64,000 nt of DNA from Paraburkholderia acidipaludis NBRC 101816 (GTDB lineage Bacteria > Pseudomonadota > Gammaproteobacteria > Burkholderiales > Burkholderiaceae): positions 248,001 to 312,000 of the forward strand of contig NZ_BAXZ01000005.1 of assembly GCF_000684975.1 (NCBI RefSeq), given 5' to 3'. Both the position numbers and the translations under genes were made by a program. Positions 1 to 8,478 of this stretch are shown here, one piece after another (positions within the stretch are counted from its first letter, which is position 1; the number at the start of each line of letters is the position of its first letter). The notes under the pieces are model-generated. The model did no database searches, had not been told where the DNA came from, and saw nothing but the letters and a program-made list of their open reading frames with translations.

Positions 1-165
1 AACCGGCGTACCGAGAAACGCATAAAGCGCGCCGATCGCGAACACAACCGCCGTAACGATTCCGATCAGCGTGGCGTTCTCCCGAAGCACGCCAAGCAAC
101 TCCGAGAGATCGATTTCGTCATCATCCGCCGCATCTGCCACGGTGTTTTGCTTAAGAAGAGTCAT
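1..165 (-). CDS. Exopolysaccharide tyrosine kinase / chain-length regulator (Wzc/BceF type), N-terminal fragment
   Basis: Only the first 55 codons are in the window; the gene runs off the left edge. The fragment has an acidic cytoplasmic start (ADDDEIDLSELLGVLRENA), then a hydrophobic stretch at about residues 32-50 that fits the first membrane helix of a Wzz-type domain. The acidic lead-in of the type EIDL-LL-LR before the first helix is typical of bacterial tyrosine autokinases that control polysaccharide chain length and export at the inner membrane. It starts 3 bp after the stop of the tyrosine phosphatase gene, so the two are probably co-transcribed. The kinase domain is not visible, so a kinase-less Wzz protein is possible, but the adjacent phosphatase favours the kinase. 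Confidence 0.8.
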   Translation of the reverse strand, partial: MTLLKQNTVADAADDDEIDLSELLGVLRENATLIGIVTAVVFAIGALYAFLGTPV

Positions 166-168
166 GAT

Positions 169-612
169 TCAATGAACCTGCTGTCCTGCCAGAACGTCGC
201 GCCAGTGCGCGACGCCATGTTCGATCTGCGCAACCGCCAGGTCGAACGTTGCCCGATGCCGTCGATACGGATCGACAATGTCAATGCCCTCGCCTTCGAT
301 CAGGCGAAACACTTTGCCGCGCGCGTAGGGCCATGCGGATTCGATCCGTTCACGCTGCGCCTTCGTCATGGTGATAATCAGATCGGCGGCGCGCACGCGT
401 TCATCCGTAAGCGGCGTCGCCACGTGGCTCTCGAGCCTCACTCCACGATCGCGTGCCAGCTCGACCATGAGCGGGTCCGCGCCCTCCCCCACCAGCGCGT
501 GCGTGCCGGCCGAACTGAAGCCGATGCCGGGCAGCGACCGCGCCAGCATCGCGGCCGCCAACGGACTGCGGCAGATGTTGCCTTCGCAAACAACCAGAAC
601 GGTTTCGATCAT
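169..612 (-). CDS. Low-molecular-weight protein-tyrosine phosphatase (Wzb/BceD type)
   Basis: A 147-residue protein, the usual size for this family. The phosphatase P-loop CEGNICRS begins at Cys9, with the phosphate-binding Arg15, and the general-acid Asp114 lies in the DPYRR loop. Such enzymes dephosphorylate the tyrosine cluster of the partner Wzc kinase and so control exopolysaccharide polymerisation in the cytoplasm. The gene overlaps the end of the wza-like gene by 4 bp and is followed after 3 bp by the kinase gene, which indicates an operon in the order transferase, wza, phosphatase, kinase. The order matches wza-wzb-wzc of enterobacteria. Cepacian clusters, as I recall them, place the phosphatase before the Wza homologue. 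Confidence 0.93.
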   Translation of the reverse strand: MIETVLVVCEGNICRSPLAAAMLARSLPGIGFSSAGTHALVGEGADPLMVELARDRGVRLESHVATPLTDERVRAADLIITMTKAQRERIESAWPYARGKVFRLIEGEGIDIVDPYRRHRATFDLAVAQIEHGVAHWRDVLAGQQVH

Positions 613-1850
613 TTCGCCACCAGGCCAGCGGTCAATCCCGCGTTGATTGCCGGAATCAGCAGCGTCAGCACACGGTTGAAGCGGACAAGGCCATTGCCGT
701 CGACATAGACAACGTCTTTGGGCTGCAGATCGAATTCCTTCGCCACGAGCATGGCCACCGGCGATCGCCCGTCCAGGTGGAATACCTGCGGCTTGTCGTT
801 CAACGCGCCGCGAATCACGAACATTTGCGCCGCGTCCGCGGTCGACGAGTTCACGCTGCCCGCCTGAGCGATCGCGTCGGCCAGTGTGATGCGCCCCGTG
901 CGTTTCGGAATGGCCGACATGGGCTTGTTGACTTCGCCCATCACGTACACGTCGTTTTCGTCGCGTGCAACAACACGCAGCATGTCGCCCGGCTTGAGAT
1001 ACAGCCGCGACGGACTGAGGCCGCTCGCCACCATGTCTGTCAGGTTGAGGCGGAAAGACTGTCCACCGCGCACGAGTTCGATATCGCTCTGGTCCGCCGT
1101 GTCGGCAAAACCGCCGGCCCGCGAAATCGCCTCATACAGCGACATCGGTACATCGTTGACGGCGATCACGCCAGGGCTGCGCACCTCTCCGTCGACATAC
1201 ACCTCATGAGCGCGGTAGGACGCCATACGAACGGTCACCTGCGGCTTCACGAAATAGTGAGCGAGCGCCGCCGCCAGACGACGTTGCACTTCTTCCGCGC
1301 GAAGACCCGCAACGTGCATCGTGCCCGCGTAGGGGAACGTCAGGTCGCCCGATTGGTCGACGACGAAGCCCGAGAAGGGGTCGCCGGGGCGCGTGGACGC
1401 CTGCGACTGCGTACCGCCAACAGCCTGAGCGAGCTCAGGGTGATCCCACACTACGATCTGCAGGACGTCCCCAGCGCCAATCGCATAAGGCTGCGGAACA
1501 GCCGAAAGCAGATCCGCCTGCTGTTTCCGCTGGTTCACGCGCGCTTGCTGAAGTTGCTTCACGTAAGCAACGTCGAGTTCCGTGATGGGCACTTCCGGCG
1601 TAGCGGAAGTTGCGTCCGCCACGTTCGTTGCCGAGCCTCCGCCCACGGTTGACGAGATGCCTGGCTCAGCGCCCGCGGCGCCGGGCGAAGTCGATTGACC
1701 CGGCGAAACCGGCATACGCATGCCCGGGGCAACCGCGCAGGCGCCCAGCGCCGCGCAGAGCGCGATGACCATGCTTGCGCCTGCGAGTCGCGCGGGGACG
1801 TCGAACCCCGCCGGGCGGCCAGCACCCGTTTTCTTTGATCGTTTCAGCAC
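609..1850 (-). CDS. Polysaccharide export outer-membrane lipoprotein (Wza/BceE family)
   Basis: This protein forms the outer-membrane channel for exopolysaccharide. A lipobox LGAC follows a hydrophobic signal, so the mature protein would be a lipoprotein. The Poly_export signature YAIGAGDVLQIVVWDHPEL and two following SLBB-type beta-grasp repeats (VYVDGEVRSPG and VYVMGEVNKP) are visible. The start is uncertain. A TTG at 1871 overlaps the upstream stop by 4 bp but has no ribosome site. A GTG at 1850 has GGAAAG about 6 nt upstream and is preferred here, giving about 413 residues. Translation is probably coupled to the sugar-transferase gene whose stop lies at 1868. The C-terminal end overlaps the phosphatase start by 4 bp. 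Confidence 0.9.
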   Translation of the reverse strand: MLKRSKKTGAGRPAGFDVPARLAGASMVIALCAALGACAVAPGMRMPVSPGQSTSPGAAGAEPGISSTVGGGSATNVADATSATPEVPITELDVAYVKQLQQARVNQRKQQADLLSAVPQPYAIGAGDVLQIVVWDHPELAQAVGGTQSQASTRPGDPFSGFVVDQSGDLTFPYAGTMHVAGLRAEEVQRRLAAALAHYFVKPQVTVRMASYRAHEVYVDGEVRSPGVIAVNDVPMSLYEAISRAGGFADTADQSDIELVRGGQSFRLNLTDMVASGLSPSRLYLKPGDMLRVVARDENDVYVMGEVNKPMSAIPKRTGRITLADAIAQAGSVNSSTADAAQMFVIRGALNDKPQVFHLDGRSPVAMLVAKEFDLQPKDVVYVDGNGLVRFNRVLTLLIPAINAGLTAGLVAK

Positions 1851-1867
1851 TTCCACTTTCCAGCCAT

Positions 1868-3277
1868 TCAATAAGCGTTGCGATGTATCAGTCCCTTGAA
1901 CACCGTCGCGATTACGATGCGCATGTCGAGCCCGAAGGACCAGTTACTGAGGTAATAGAGATCATGTTCGACGCGCCCCTGCATCTTCTCGACGCGATCT
2001 GTTTCGCCGCGAAAGCCGTTCACCTGCGCCCAGCCCGTGATGCCGGGCTTGATGCGGTATCGATGGATGTAGCCCTCGACGATGTCCTGGTAGAGCGTGT
2101 CGTGCTCGATGGCGTGCGGCCTCGGTCCGACGACCGACATCTCGCCGCGCAGGACATTGAAAAACTGGGGCAGTTCGTCGAGGCTCGTGCGGCGCAAAAA
2201 CGCACCGACACGTGTGATGCGCGGGTCGTTGCGCGTAGCCTGCTTGACGACGCCATGGGCCGTTTCATGCACGCGCATGCTGCGAAACTTGTAGATTTCG
2301 AACACCTTGCCGTTCGCACCTTTGCGCTTCTGCGTGAAGAGCACCGGCCCATGCGACGAAATCTTCACGGCGATCGCGATGATCAAAAGCAGCGGCGAGA
2401 TCGCAAACAACACCATCAATGCGAATGCGCGATCGAAGATATTCTTCGCAAGGAGCGCGTCCGACGATAGCGGCGAACCCACGAGGTTGATGGCCGACGT
2501 GCCGTCGAGGTCGACCATTTCGCCCTCGAAAAGCGCAAGCCCTCTCACGTCGGGAATGAAACGAATGTTGATCAGATCGTTGCGAAACAGTGCGATAAAT
2601 TCGAGAATCGTTTGCTGTTCCGTGAGCGGCAACGCGAGCCACAACTCCTCGACCTGGTAGCGACGCACGTATTCCACGAAGCCGAAGCGGTCGCGAAAGG
2701 CAGGGATGGTGCCCGGTGCTGCGCCCGCTTCCAGGCCGGTGTCGAAGATCGTCGAAACGAGGTAGGCCGAATCGGGCGCCGACCCGACCTTGCGTAGCAA
2801 ATGCCCGCAATGAGCGCCGCTGCCCACGATCGCGACTGCGCGCGTGCGGGCTCCCTGGTCCGTGCGCCGCAAGCTGAGCCAGCGTTCGAAGAACCGGCAG
2901 ATAACGAGACCAAGCCCGGAAATGAGCGCCCAGCGTGCAAACCAGCTGCCGGCGGGACGATAGGGATCGAGCAGGATGATAACGAGCAGCATGGCGACGG
3001 CGAGCACCATGATCCACGCCAACGCAGGCATACAGACGCATCGCCAGAAGACCTGCCGGCGGGCGATCCGGTACAGGCCGAATACCGGAAACAGGAAAGC
3101 GGAAGTCAGCAGTGCAAACGCAATGAGGGCGCTGTCGTAGCCGGGCTGGCCGACGTTCGCCTCGAGACGCAATGCAACAGACGCCCCAAGGGCAATCACG
3201 ACGATGTCCAGCAGACGCGCCAGCGTGCCGCTACGGCCTCGCGGTGCGCCGGCATCGCGGTGAGCGGGCAAATGCAT
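1868..3277 (-). CDS. Undecaprenyl-phosphate glucose phosphotransferase (WcaJ-like initiating transferase)
   Basis: This enzyme starts repeat-unit assembly by moving a sugar 1-phosphate, probably glucose 1-phosphate from UDP-glucose, onto undecaprenyl phosphate at the inner membrane. Four N-terminal membrane helices (roughly residues 21-130) are followed by a CoA-binding-like domain beginning VAIVGSG, a further hydrophobic segment near 285-307, and the bacterial sugar transferase domain with KFRSMR, TSLDELPQFFNVLRGEMS, VGPRP and KPGITGWAQVNG. I chose ATG at 3277 (469 aa) because GGAAAG lies about 6 nt upstream and the length fits the family. Longer in-frame starts at 3331 and 3400 lack a clear ribosome site and add a disordered leader. 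The sugar specificity is inferred from overall family resemblance. Confidence 0.92.
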   Translation of the reverse strand: MHLPAHRDAGAPRGRSGTLARLLDIVVIALGASVALRLEANVGQPGYDSALIAFALLTSAFLFPVFGLYRIARRQVFWRCVCMPALAWIMVLAVAMLLVIILLDPYRPAGSWFARWALISGLGLVICRFFERWLSLRRTDQGARTRAVAIVGSGAHCGHLLRKVGSAPDSAYLVSTIFDTGLEAGAAPGTIPAFRDRFGFVEYVRRYQVEELWLALPLTEQQTILEFIALFRNDLINIRFIPDVRGLALFEGEMVDLDGTSAINLVGSPLSSDALLAKNIFDRAFALMVLFAISPLLLIIAIAVKISSHGPVLFTQKRKGANGKVFEIYKFRSMRVHETAHGVVKQATRNDPRITRVGAFLRRTSLDELPQFFNVLRGEMSVVGPRPHAIEHDTLYQDIVEGYIHRYRIKPGITGWAQVNGFRGETDRVEKMQGRVEHDLYYLSNWSFGLDMRIVIATVFKGLIHRNAY

Positions 3278-4032
3278 GGAGCTTTCCAGGGATGAATGGA
3301 TAGCCGCATCGCTGCCGATACGGTTCGTCATAGCGGGCGCAGACCTGCTGCGACGGCTTGCCGAAGGTTCATTCGAAGGGGTTCCAGCCACGCGGTACAT
3401 CTGTCAGGGAAGAGAAATAAGAATTACAAGAAGGCCGATAAGCTGCCGACACGTCGCCCATTCCTCTCTCCGTGAATTCGGAGACGCTTGCGTGCGCATA
3501 GGAAAACTGTCGCCATACGTACCTGAAGGTGGGCACCTCGGACACCACCTTTCACGCACGATTCACGCGCGAGCCTTTATCGACGAATCGCTTTATGGTT
3601 AATGACCGACGAAGTAATTCTCGTAGGCCATTACTTTTGCGTATATAGGATTAGTCTGATAAGAACCCGCGCGCGGCAGCGCACACAGCCCTCACGTCAT
3701 CTCGATATCACTTCAGCACTCGATGTGACGCGGCCCTGACCCGCAGATCACTATCTGGAAATTGTCGATGCGAGGGTTTGTTTCGAAATATTTCGGTCTA
3801 GGCGATACGAGCGGAATTACCCGATGATGCGGACAAAACGAGAACTATTGTGCAAACCGCGCAACGCGCAGATAGCCGCACTTATTCCTTCGTAAAAAAG
3901 GCAGAATTTTAAATTTCTGCAAATCGCCCGATATTGTTTTTCTATTTGTCGAGCGCAATATCAATTACAAATAAATCTTGACAGCATTCCAAGACGGCAT
4001 CGGAATTTTCCGACACCGTCCACGGTCCATCC
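3278..4032. other. Long AT-rich intergenic region upstream of the exopolysaccharide operon
   Basis: No convincing gene is seen in these 755 bases. The part from about 3590 to 4000 is clearly richer in A and T than the rest of the window. It contains a perfect 12-bp palindrome CGAAATATTTCG at 3784-3795 and a 7-bp inverted repeat AAGGTGG/CCACCTT at 3526-3532 and 3545-3551. The gloA terminator lies at its right edge. It presumably carries the promoter and control region of the exopolysaccharide operon, which is read leftward. I could not identify a specific regulator site. Confidence 0.6.
3993..4020 (-). terminator. Intrinsic terminator-like hairpin after gloA
   Basis: The arms GACGGCATCGGAA and TTCCGACACCGTC form a long stem 12 bp beyond the gloA stop codon. 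Two positions that would be C-A mismatches in a plus-strand transcript become G-U pairs in the minus-strand transcript, which points to the gloA mRNA as the functional strand. The U-run after it is weak. Confidence 0.6.
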
Positions 4033-4416
4033 CTACTTCTTCTGAATAAACTCGATCTTGTATCCGTCCGGATCGGTCACGAACGCGATCACCGTCGTTC
4101 CGTGCTTCATCGGGCCGGCCTCGCGCACCACGGTGCCGCCCTGCTCCTTGATCTTCGCGCAGGCGGCATAAGCGTCCTCGACCTCGACCGCCAGATGCCC
4201 GAACCCCGTGCCGAGGTCATAGGAAGGCGTATCCCAGTTGTGCGTGAGTTCGATCACCGTGCCGTCGCGCTCGTCGGTATAACCGACGAAGGCCAGCGTG
4301 AACTTGCCGTCGGGAAAGTCTTCGCGACGCAGCAGTTTCATGCCGAGCAGTTCGGTGTAGAACTGGATTGAGCGATCGAGGTCGCCGACCCGGATCATCG
4401 TGTGAAGGAGGCGCAT
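4033..4416 (-). CDS. gloA: Lactoylglutathione lyase (glyoxalase I)
   Basis: This cytoplasmic metalloenzyme converts the hemithioacetal of methylglyoxal and glutathione to S-lactoylglutathione. The protein has 127 residues and the four metal ligands H5, E56, H74 and E122 fall at the same numbers as in the E. coli enzyme, supporting a Ni/Co-type class. ATG at 4416 has GGAG about 8 nt upstream; an upstream in-frame extension is not protein-like. It is divergent from panE across 172 bp that must hold both promoters, and its end is marked by a hairpin at 3993-4020. Confidence 0.96.
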   Translation of the reverse strand: MRLLHTMIRVGDLDRSIQFYTELLGMKLLRREDFPDGKFTLAFVGYTDERDGTVIELTHNWDTPSYDLGTGFGHLAVEVEDAYAACAKIKEQGGTVVREAGPMKHGTTVIAFVTDPDGYKIEFIQKK

Positions 4417-4588
4417 CGTGTACTCCGTTTTGCCGTCGTCAAAAACGGGACTGTACCAAAATCCCCTGCGCTGTGCCGACGCCGGCAAGTGCAGCCGATT
4501 TGCTCTAGCATGAACGCCATCCCGAATTTGCCGGCCGGATCGGCAACGCGGCGGCAAATCAGGCAGTCAATCGATTCGAGGAGCGGAC

Positions 4589-5536
4589 ATGCGGATTCTG
4601 GTAGTGGGCGCAGGGGCGACCGGTGGTTACTTCGGCGGCAGGCTGGCCGCCGCCGGGCGTGACGTGACGTTTCTGGTCCGGCCAGCCCGCGCCGCACAGT
4701 TGCGCGAGGCAGGGCTCGTGATCCATAGCCCGCATGGCGATCTCCATCTGCGCGACGTGAAAACGATCACGCAGGACGGACTCGAGGCGGGAAACGCGCA
4801 GCCTTTCGACGTCGTGCTGCTGAGCTGCAAAGCCTACGATCTCGGCGGCGCCGTCGACTCCTTCGCTGCGGCGGTGGGCCCGTCCACGCTGATCCTGCCG
4901 CTCCTGAACGGCATGCGTCATCTCGACGTGCTGCAGGCGCGCTTCGGCACGCAAGCGGTGCTGGGCGGCGTCTGCCTGATCGCTTCGACCCTCAACGCCC
5001 AGCGCGAGATCGTGCATCTGAACGACGCGCATGCCATCACCTTCGGCGAGCTGGGCGGCGGTATCTCCGCAGGCGTGCAGGCTGTCGCCGATACTTTCTC
5101 GAATGCCGGCTTCAACGTGAAGGCCAGCGAGCGGATCCTCCAGGAGATGTGGGAGAAGTGGGTATTCCTGGCCTCGCTCGCGGGTTCGACGTGTCTGATG
5201 CGCGCGCCGGTAGGTGTCATTCTCGCGACGCCCGACGGCGAAGCGATCATCGAGCGCCTTTTCGCCGAATGCCGCGCCGTCGCCGCGGAGAACGGCCATG
5301 CGGTGCGCGATGCGTTCCTCGAACGTTCGCGCTCGATGCTGTTCGCCGCCGGCTCGCCGCTCACGGCCTCGATGCTGCGCGACGTGCAGAACGGCTCCCG
5401 CACGGAAGCCGACCACGTGCTCGGCGACCTGATCCGGCGCGGCGCCGCGGCGCAGGCCGGCGACGCGCTTTCGGTGCTGCGCGTCGCCTACAGCCACCTG
5501 AAGGCCTACGAGGCCCAGCGCGACGTAGCGAACTGA
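4589..5536 (+). CDS. panE: 2-dehydropantoate 2-reductase (ketopantoate reductase family)
   Basis: A 315-residue NADPH-dependent reductase of the ApbA/PanE family, which reduces ketopantoate to pantoate for coenzyme A synthesis. The N-terminal Rossmann motif GAGATGGYFGG begins at residue 7. A conserved lysine in LLSCKAYDL, the NGM motif (LPLLNGMRH) and the C-terminal all-helical domain with KWVFLASLAG are also visible. ATG at 4589 has a strong ribosome site, GAGGAG, 8 nt upstream. Burkholderiaceae often carry several paralogues of this family, so this copy could act on another 2-keto acid; the reductase fold is certain, the exact substrate less so. Confidence 0.85.
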   Translation: MRILVVGAGATGGYFGGRLAAAGRDVTFLVRPARAAQLREAGLVIHSPHGDLHLRDVKTITQDGLEAGNAQPFDVVLLSCKAYDLGGAVDSFAAAVGPSTLILPLLNGMRHLDVLQARFGTQAVLGGVCLIASTLNAQREIVHLNDAHAITFGELGGGISAGVQAVADTFSNAGFNVKASERILQEMWEKWVFLASLAGSTCLMRAPVGVILATPDGEAIIERLFAECRAVAAENGHAVRDAFLERSRSMLFAAGSPLTASMLRDVQNGSRTEADHVLGDLIRRGAAAQAGDALSVLRVAYSHLKAYEAQRDVAN

Positions 5537-5644
5537 AGGGCCAGCCGGGGCAGCGCTCCCTGCCCGCGTCAGGGGTATCGGCGTTCCTTACAGACGGATT
5601 TGTTATCGTAACGATCCGCCTTACAGCCGTTCCCCGACCGACCG

Positions 5645-6584
5645 ATGAGCACCGTTGCCCTTCCAGCCCGCCGCGCGCCAGACAGCCAGGCAGTGATCCT
5701 GATGGTCGTGCTCTGCGCGATCTGGGGCTTGCAGCAGGTCGCCATCAAGAGCGCCAATGTCGCGCTGCCGCCCGTGTTTCAGGCCGGGCTGCGTTCGGCG
5801 ATCGCAACAGTGCTCGTGTGGGGGTGGGCGAGCCGGCGCGGCACGCCGCTCTTTCGCGAAGACGGTACGCTCGGCGCCGGCCTGCTCGCGGGCGTGCTGT
5901 TCGCCGGCGAGTTCGTCTGCATCTTCCTCGGGCTCACGATGACGAGCGCGTCGCGCATGGCCGTGTTCCTCTACACCGCACCTTGTTTCACGGCCCTCGG
6001 CCTGCACTGGTTCACGCCGGGCGAGCGCATGCGGCGCACGCAGTGGATCGGCATCACGGTGGCGTTCGCCGGCATGGCGCTCGCGTTTGCGGATGGTTTC
6101 GCACGCAACGGCGCGGGGGGACTGGCGCGCGACGCTGACCGGTCTTGCCGGCGACGCGCTCGGCGTGCTCGGCGGCGCGCTGTGGGCCGCGACTACGGTG
6201 GTCGTGCGCAGCAGCACGCTCGCCCATATCAGCGCGAGCAAGACGCTTTTCTATCAACTAGCGGTGTCGGCGGTGGTGTTGCTCGCGCTCGCGGCGGGGC
6301 TCGGCCAGCTCGAAGTGCATACGGTCACGCCGCTTGCGATCGTGGCGCTCGGCTATCAGGCCATCGTCGTCGCGTTCGCGAGCTATCTCACCTGGTTCTG
6401 GCTGCTCACGCGCTATATGGCGTCCCGGCTTTCCGTATTCTCGTTTCTCACGCCGCTCTTCGGCGTGACGTTTGGCGTGCTGCTGCTCGGCGAGTCGTTC
6501 AGCGGCCGCTTCCTGCTGGCCGCCTTGCTCGTGCTGGCCGGCATCGCGCTGGTGAACGCGCCCGCCAGGGCGCAGGAGCGCTAA
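5645..6584 (+). pseudogene. DMT-superfamily (EamA) transporter interrupted by a one-base frameshift
   Basis: Two reading frames together encode one EamA-type transporter with about ten membrane helices. The first frame, from ATG 5645, reads through ILMVVLCAIWGLQQVAIK to ALAFADGFARNGAG. The second resumes with DWRATLTGLAGDALG and runs to the stop at 6584, ending FSGRFLLAALLVLAGIAL. The switch falls in a run of six G at 6115-6120. Removing one G joins both parts into a normal 312-residue protein. As written, the first frame reads on out of frame into unrelated sequence to 6907. Both halves keep well-formed helices, so the lesion is recent or a base-calling error. The substrate is unknown; such proteins export metabolites or amino acids. 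Confidence 0.88.
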
Positions 6585-6593
6585 CGACGCGGC

Positions 6594-7427
6594 TCAGCTG
6601 CCCGTCTGCCCGGCCGGTCCCAGCGCCTGGGCAATGCGCACGTACTCCTCCACCGGCACCTCTTCCGCCCGGCGGGCCAGATCGAAGCCGAGCGCTTCGA
6701 AGTCGAGGCGCTCGCGGTAGTCGCCAAGCGTGTTGCGCAGCATCTTGCGCCGCTGCGAAAACGCGGCGGTCACGAGCTCGCCGAGCATCGCCTCGTCGAC
6801 CTCGGGCAGTTCGTGCGGCGCATACGGAATCATGCGGACGATCGCCGAATCGACCTTCGGCGGCGGCTGGAACGATTCGGGCGGAACGTCGATCAGCTTG
6901 TCGATGACGTAGCGGTACTGCAGCATCACGGTGAGGCGCCCGAACGCCTTGCTGCCGGGCTCCGCGACCATGCGCTCCACCACTTCGTTCTGCAGCATGA
7001 AGTGCTGATCGATCACGCAAGGGGCGAATGCGGCGAGGTGAAACAGCAGCGGGCTCGAAATGTTGTACGGCAGGTTGCCCACGATGCGCAACGACGGTTT
7101 CTCGCCCGGCGCGGCGAGCGAGCTGAAATCGAAAGCGAGCGCGTCGCCCGCGTGCAGCTCGAGCAGCGCGCCGAACTTCTTCGTGAGTCGCGCGATCAGG
7201 TCGCGGTCGAGTTCGACGGCATGCAGCGGCGACTCCGGGGTCGCGAGACGCTCGATCAGCGGCTCGGTGAGCGCGCCGAGACCCGGCCCGATCTCGACCA
7301 TGCGCTCGCCGCGCTGCGGGCGAATCGTGTCGACGATCGAGCCGATCACGCCGGTATCGACAAGGAAGTTTTGGCCGAAGCGCTTGCGCGCAAAGTGGCC
7401 CTGGTGCTGTCTGCTGCTGTTGGACAT
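6594..7427 (-). CDS. rsmA: 16S rRNA (adenine1518-N6/adenine1519-N6) dimethyltransferase
   Basis: RsmA (KsgA) dimethylates two adjacent adenines in the 3' hairpin of 16S rRNA with S-adenosylmethionine during 30S maturation. The family entry motif KRFGQNFLVD, SAM motif VEIGPGLGALT and catalytic NLPYNISSP are present, followed by the C-terminal domain with AFSQRRKMLRNTL. ATG at 7427 gives 277 residues; a TTG at 7442 touching the pdxA stop is less likely. It lies 15 bp after pdxA in the conserved order lptD-surA-pdxA-rsmA. It converges with the broken transporter gene, leaving only 9 bp between stops. Confidence 0.96.
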   Translation of the reverse strand: MSNSSRQHQGHFARKRFGQNFLVDTGVIGSIVDTIRPQRGERMVEIGPGLGALTEPLIERLATPESPLHAVELDRDLIARLTKKFGALLELHAGDALAFDFSSLAAPGEKPSLRIVGNLPYNISSPLLFHLAAFAPCVIDQHFMLQNEVVERMVAEPGSKAFGRLTVMLQYRYVIDKLIDVPPESFQPPPKVDSAIVRMIPYAPHELPEVDEAMLGELVTAAFSQRRKMLRNTLGDYRERLDFEALGFDLARRAEEVPVEEYVRIAQALGPAGQTGS

Positions 7428-7442
7428 CGTCTGGAGTATCAA

Positions 7443-8465
7443 TCAGAGGGCGCGGCGGTGCCGCGCCATCGAAACGGCGGTATCGATCGCGGCGATCAGG
7501 CTGCCCGCGTCGGCACGGCCCGTGCCGGCGAGGTCGAGCGCGGTGCCATGATCGACCGAGGTGCGGATGATCGGCAGGCCCAGCGTCACGTTGATGCCCT
7601 CGCCGAACGTCGCGTATTTCAGGACCGGCAGGCCCTGGTCGTGGAACATGGCCAGCACGCAGTCCGCATCCTTCAGGTAACGCGGCTGGAACAGCGTATC
7701 GGCGGGATAGGGGCCCCGGACGTCGATGCCCGAGTCCGAGGCAAGCTTCAGCGCCGGCGTAATCGTTTCGATCTCCTCGCGGCCCAGGTAGCCGTTCTCG
7801 CCGGCGTGCGGATTGAGCCCCGTGACGAGGATGCGCGGCTGCGGCACGCCGAAATGGCGGCGCAGGTCGTGATCGATGATGCGCAGGGTCTCGACCAGCC
7901 CGTCTATCGTAAGGGCAGCGGAGACGTCCTTGAGCGGCAGATGGGTCGTGGCAAGCGCGACACGCAGCGGCCGCGCGCCGGTGCCCGCCAGCATCATGAC
8001 CACGCGCGGCGTGCCGGTGCGCTCGGCGAGGTATTCCGTATGGCCGGTGAACGGCACGCCGGCATCGTTGATCGTGCTCTTCTGCAGCGGCGCGGTGACG
8101 ATGGCGTCGAATTCGTGCGCAAGCGCGCCGTCGATTGCTCGGTCGAGCAAGCTCAGTACATAACGGCCGTTCGCGGCATCGAGCTTGCCCGGCTGGGCGG
8201 GCGCGCCAAGCGGCACATGTTCGGCCCGCACGCGGGAGCCGGCCTGAAGCGCGGTCCAGTCGACGTTCACCGCACCCGCGCGCGCCGCGAGGAGATCCGC
8301 GTCGCCGAGGACCACGAACTCGGCATCGGGCCAGTGGGCCGCCGCGCCGGCAAGCGCCGCCGCAGTCAGCTCCGGGCCGACGCCGGCGGGTTCGCCGGTG
8401 GTGATGGCGATACGCAGCGGCCCCACCCCTCGCGGAGCCGGCAACGAGGATGCAGGGGCGTTCAC
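7443..8465 (-). CDS. pdxA: 4-hydroxythreonine-4-phosphate dehydrogenase
   Basis: PdxA oxidises 4-phosphohydroxy-L-threonine in the DXP-dependent route to pyridoxal phosphate. The 340-residue protein starts with the family motif ITTGEPAGVGPEL. It carries the three metal-binding histidine regions: FTGHTEYLAER, GLNPHAGENG and MFHDQGLPVLK. It sits 13 bp after surA and 15 bp before rsmA on the same strand, the usual proteobacterial order. Start ATG 8465 precedes a short Ala/Pro-rich lead before the fold begins near residue 17. Confidence 0.96.
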   Translation of the reverse strand: MNAPASSLPAPRGVGPLRIAITTGEPAGVGPELTAAALAGAAAHWPDAEFVVLGDADLLAARAGAVNVDWTALQAGSRVRAEHVPLGAPAQPGKLDAANGRYVLSLLDRAIDGALAHEFDAIVTAPLQKSTINDAGVPFTGHTEYLAERTGTPRVVMMLAGTGARPLRVALATTHLPLKDVSAALTIDGLVETLRIIDHDLRRHFGVPQPRILVTGLNPHAGENGYLGREEIETITPALKLASDSGIDVRGPYPADTLFQPRYLKDADCVLAMFHDQGLPVLKYATFGEGINVTLGLPIIRTSVDHGTALDLAGTGRADAGSLIAAIDTAVSMARHRRAL

Positions 8466-8478
8466 GGCGCGTTTTCCT

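Noticed and set aside
3401..4032. AT-rich gap as a prophage or insertion-sequence remnant
   Set aside because: No integrase or transposase fragment, target duplication or terminal repeat is visible.
6585..6907. Extension of the first transporter frame to 6907
   Set aside because: After the frameshift the translation becomes Arg/Ala-rich and runs antisense through rsmA; it is not real coding sequence.
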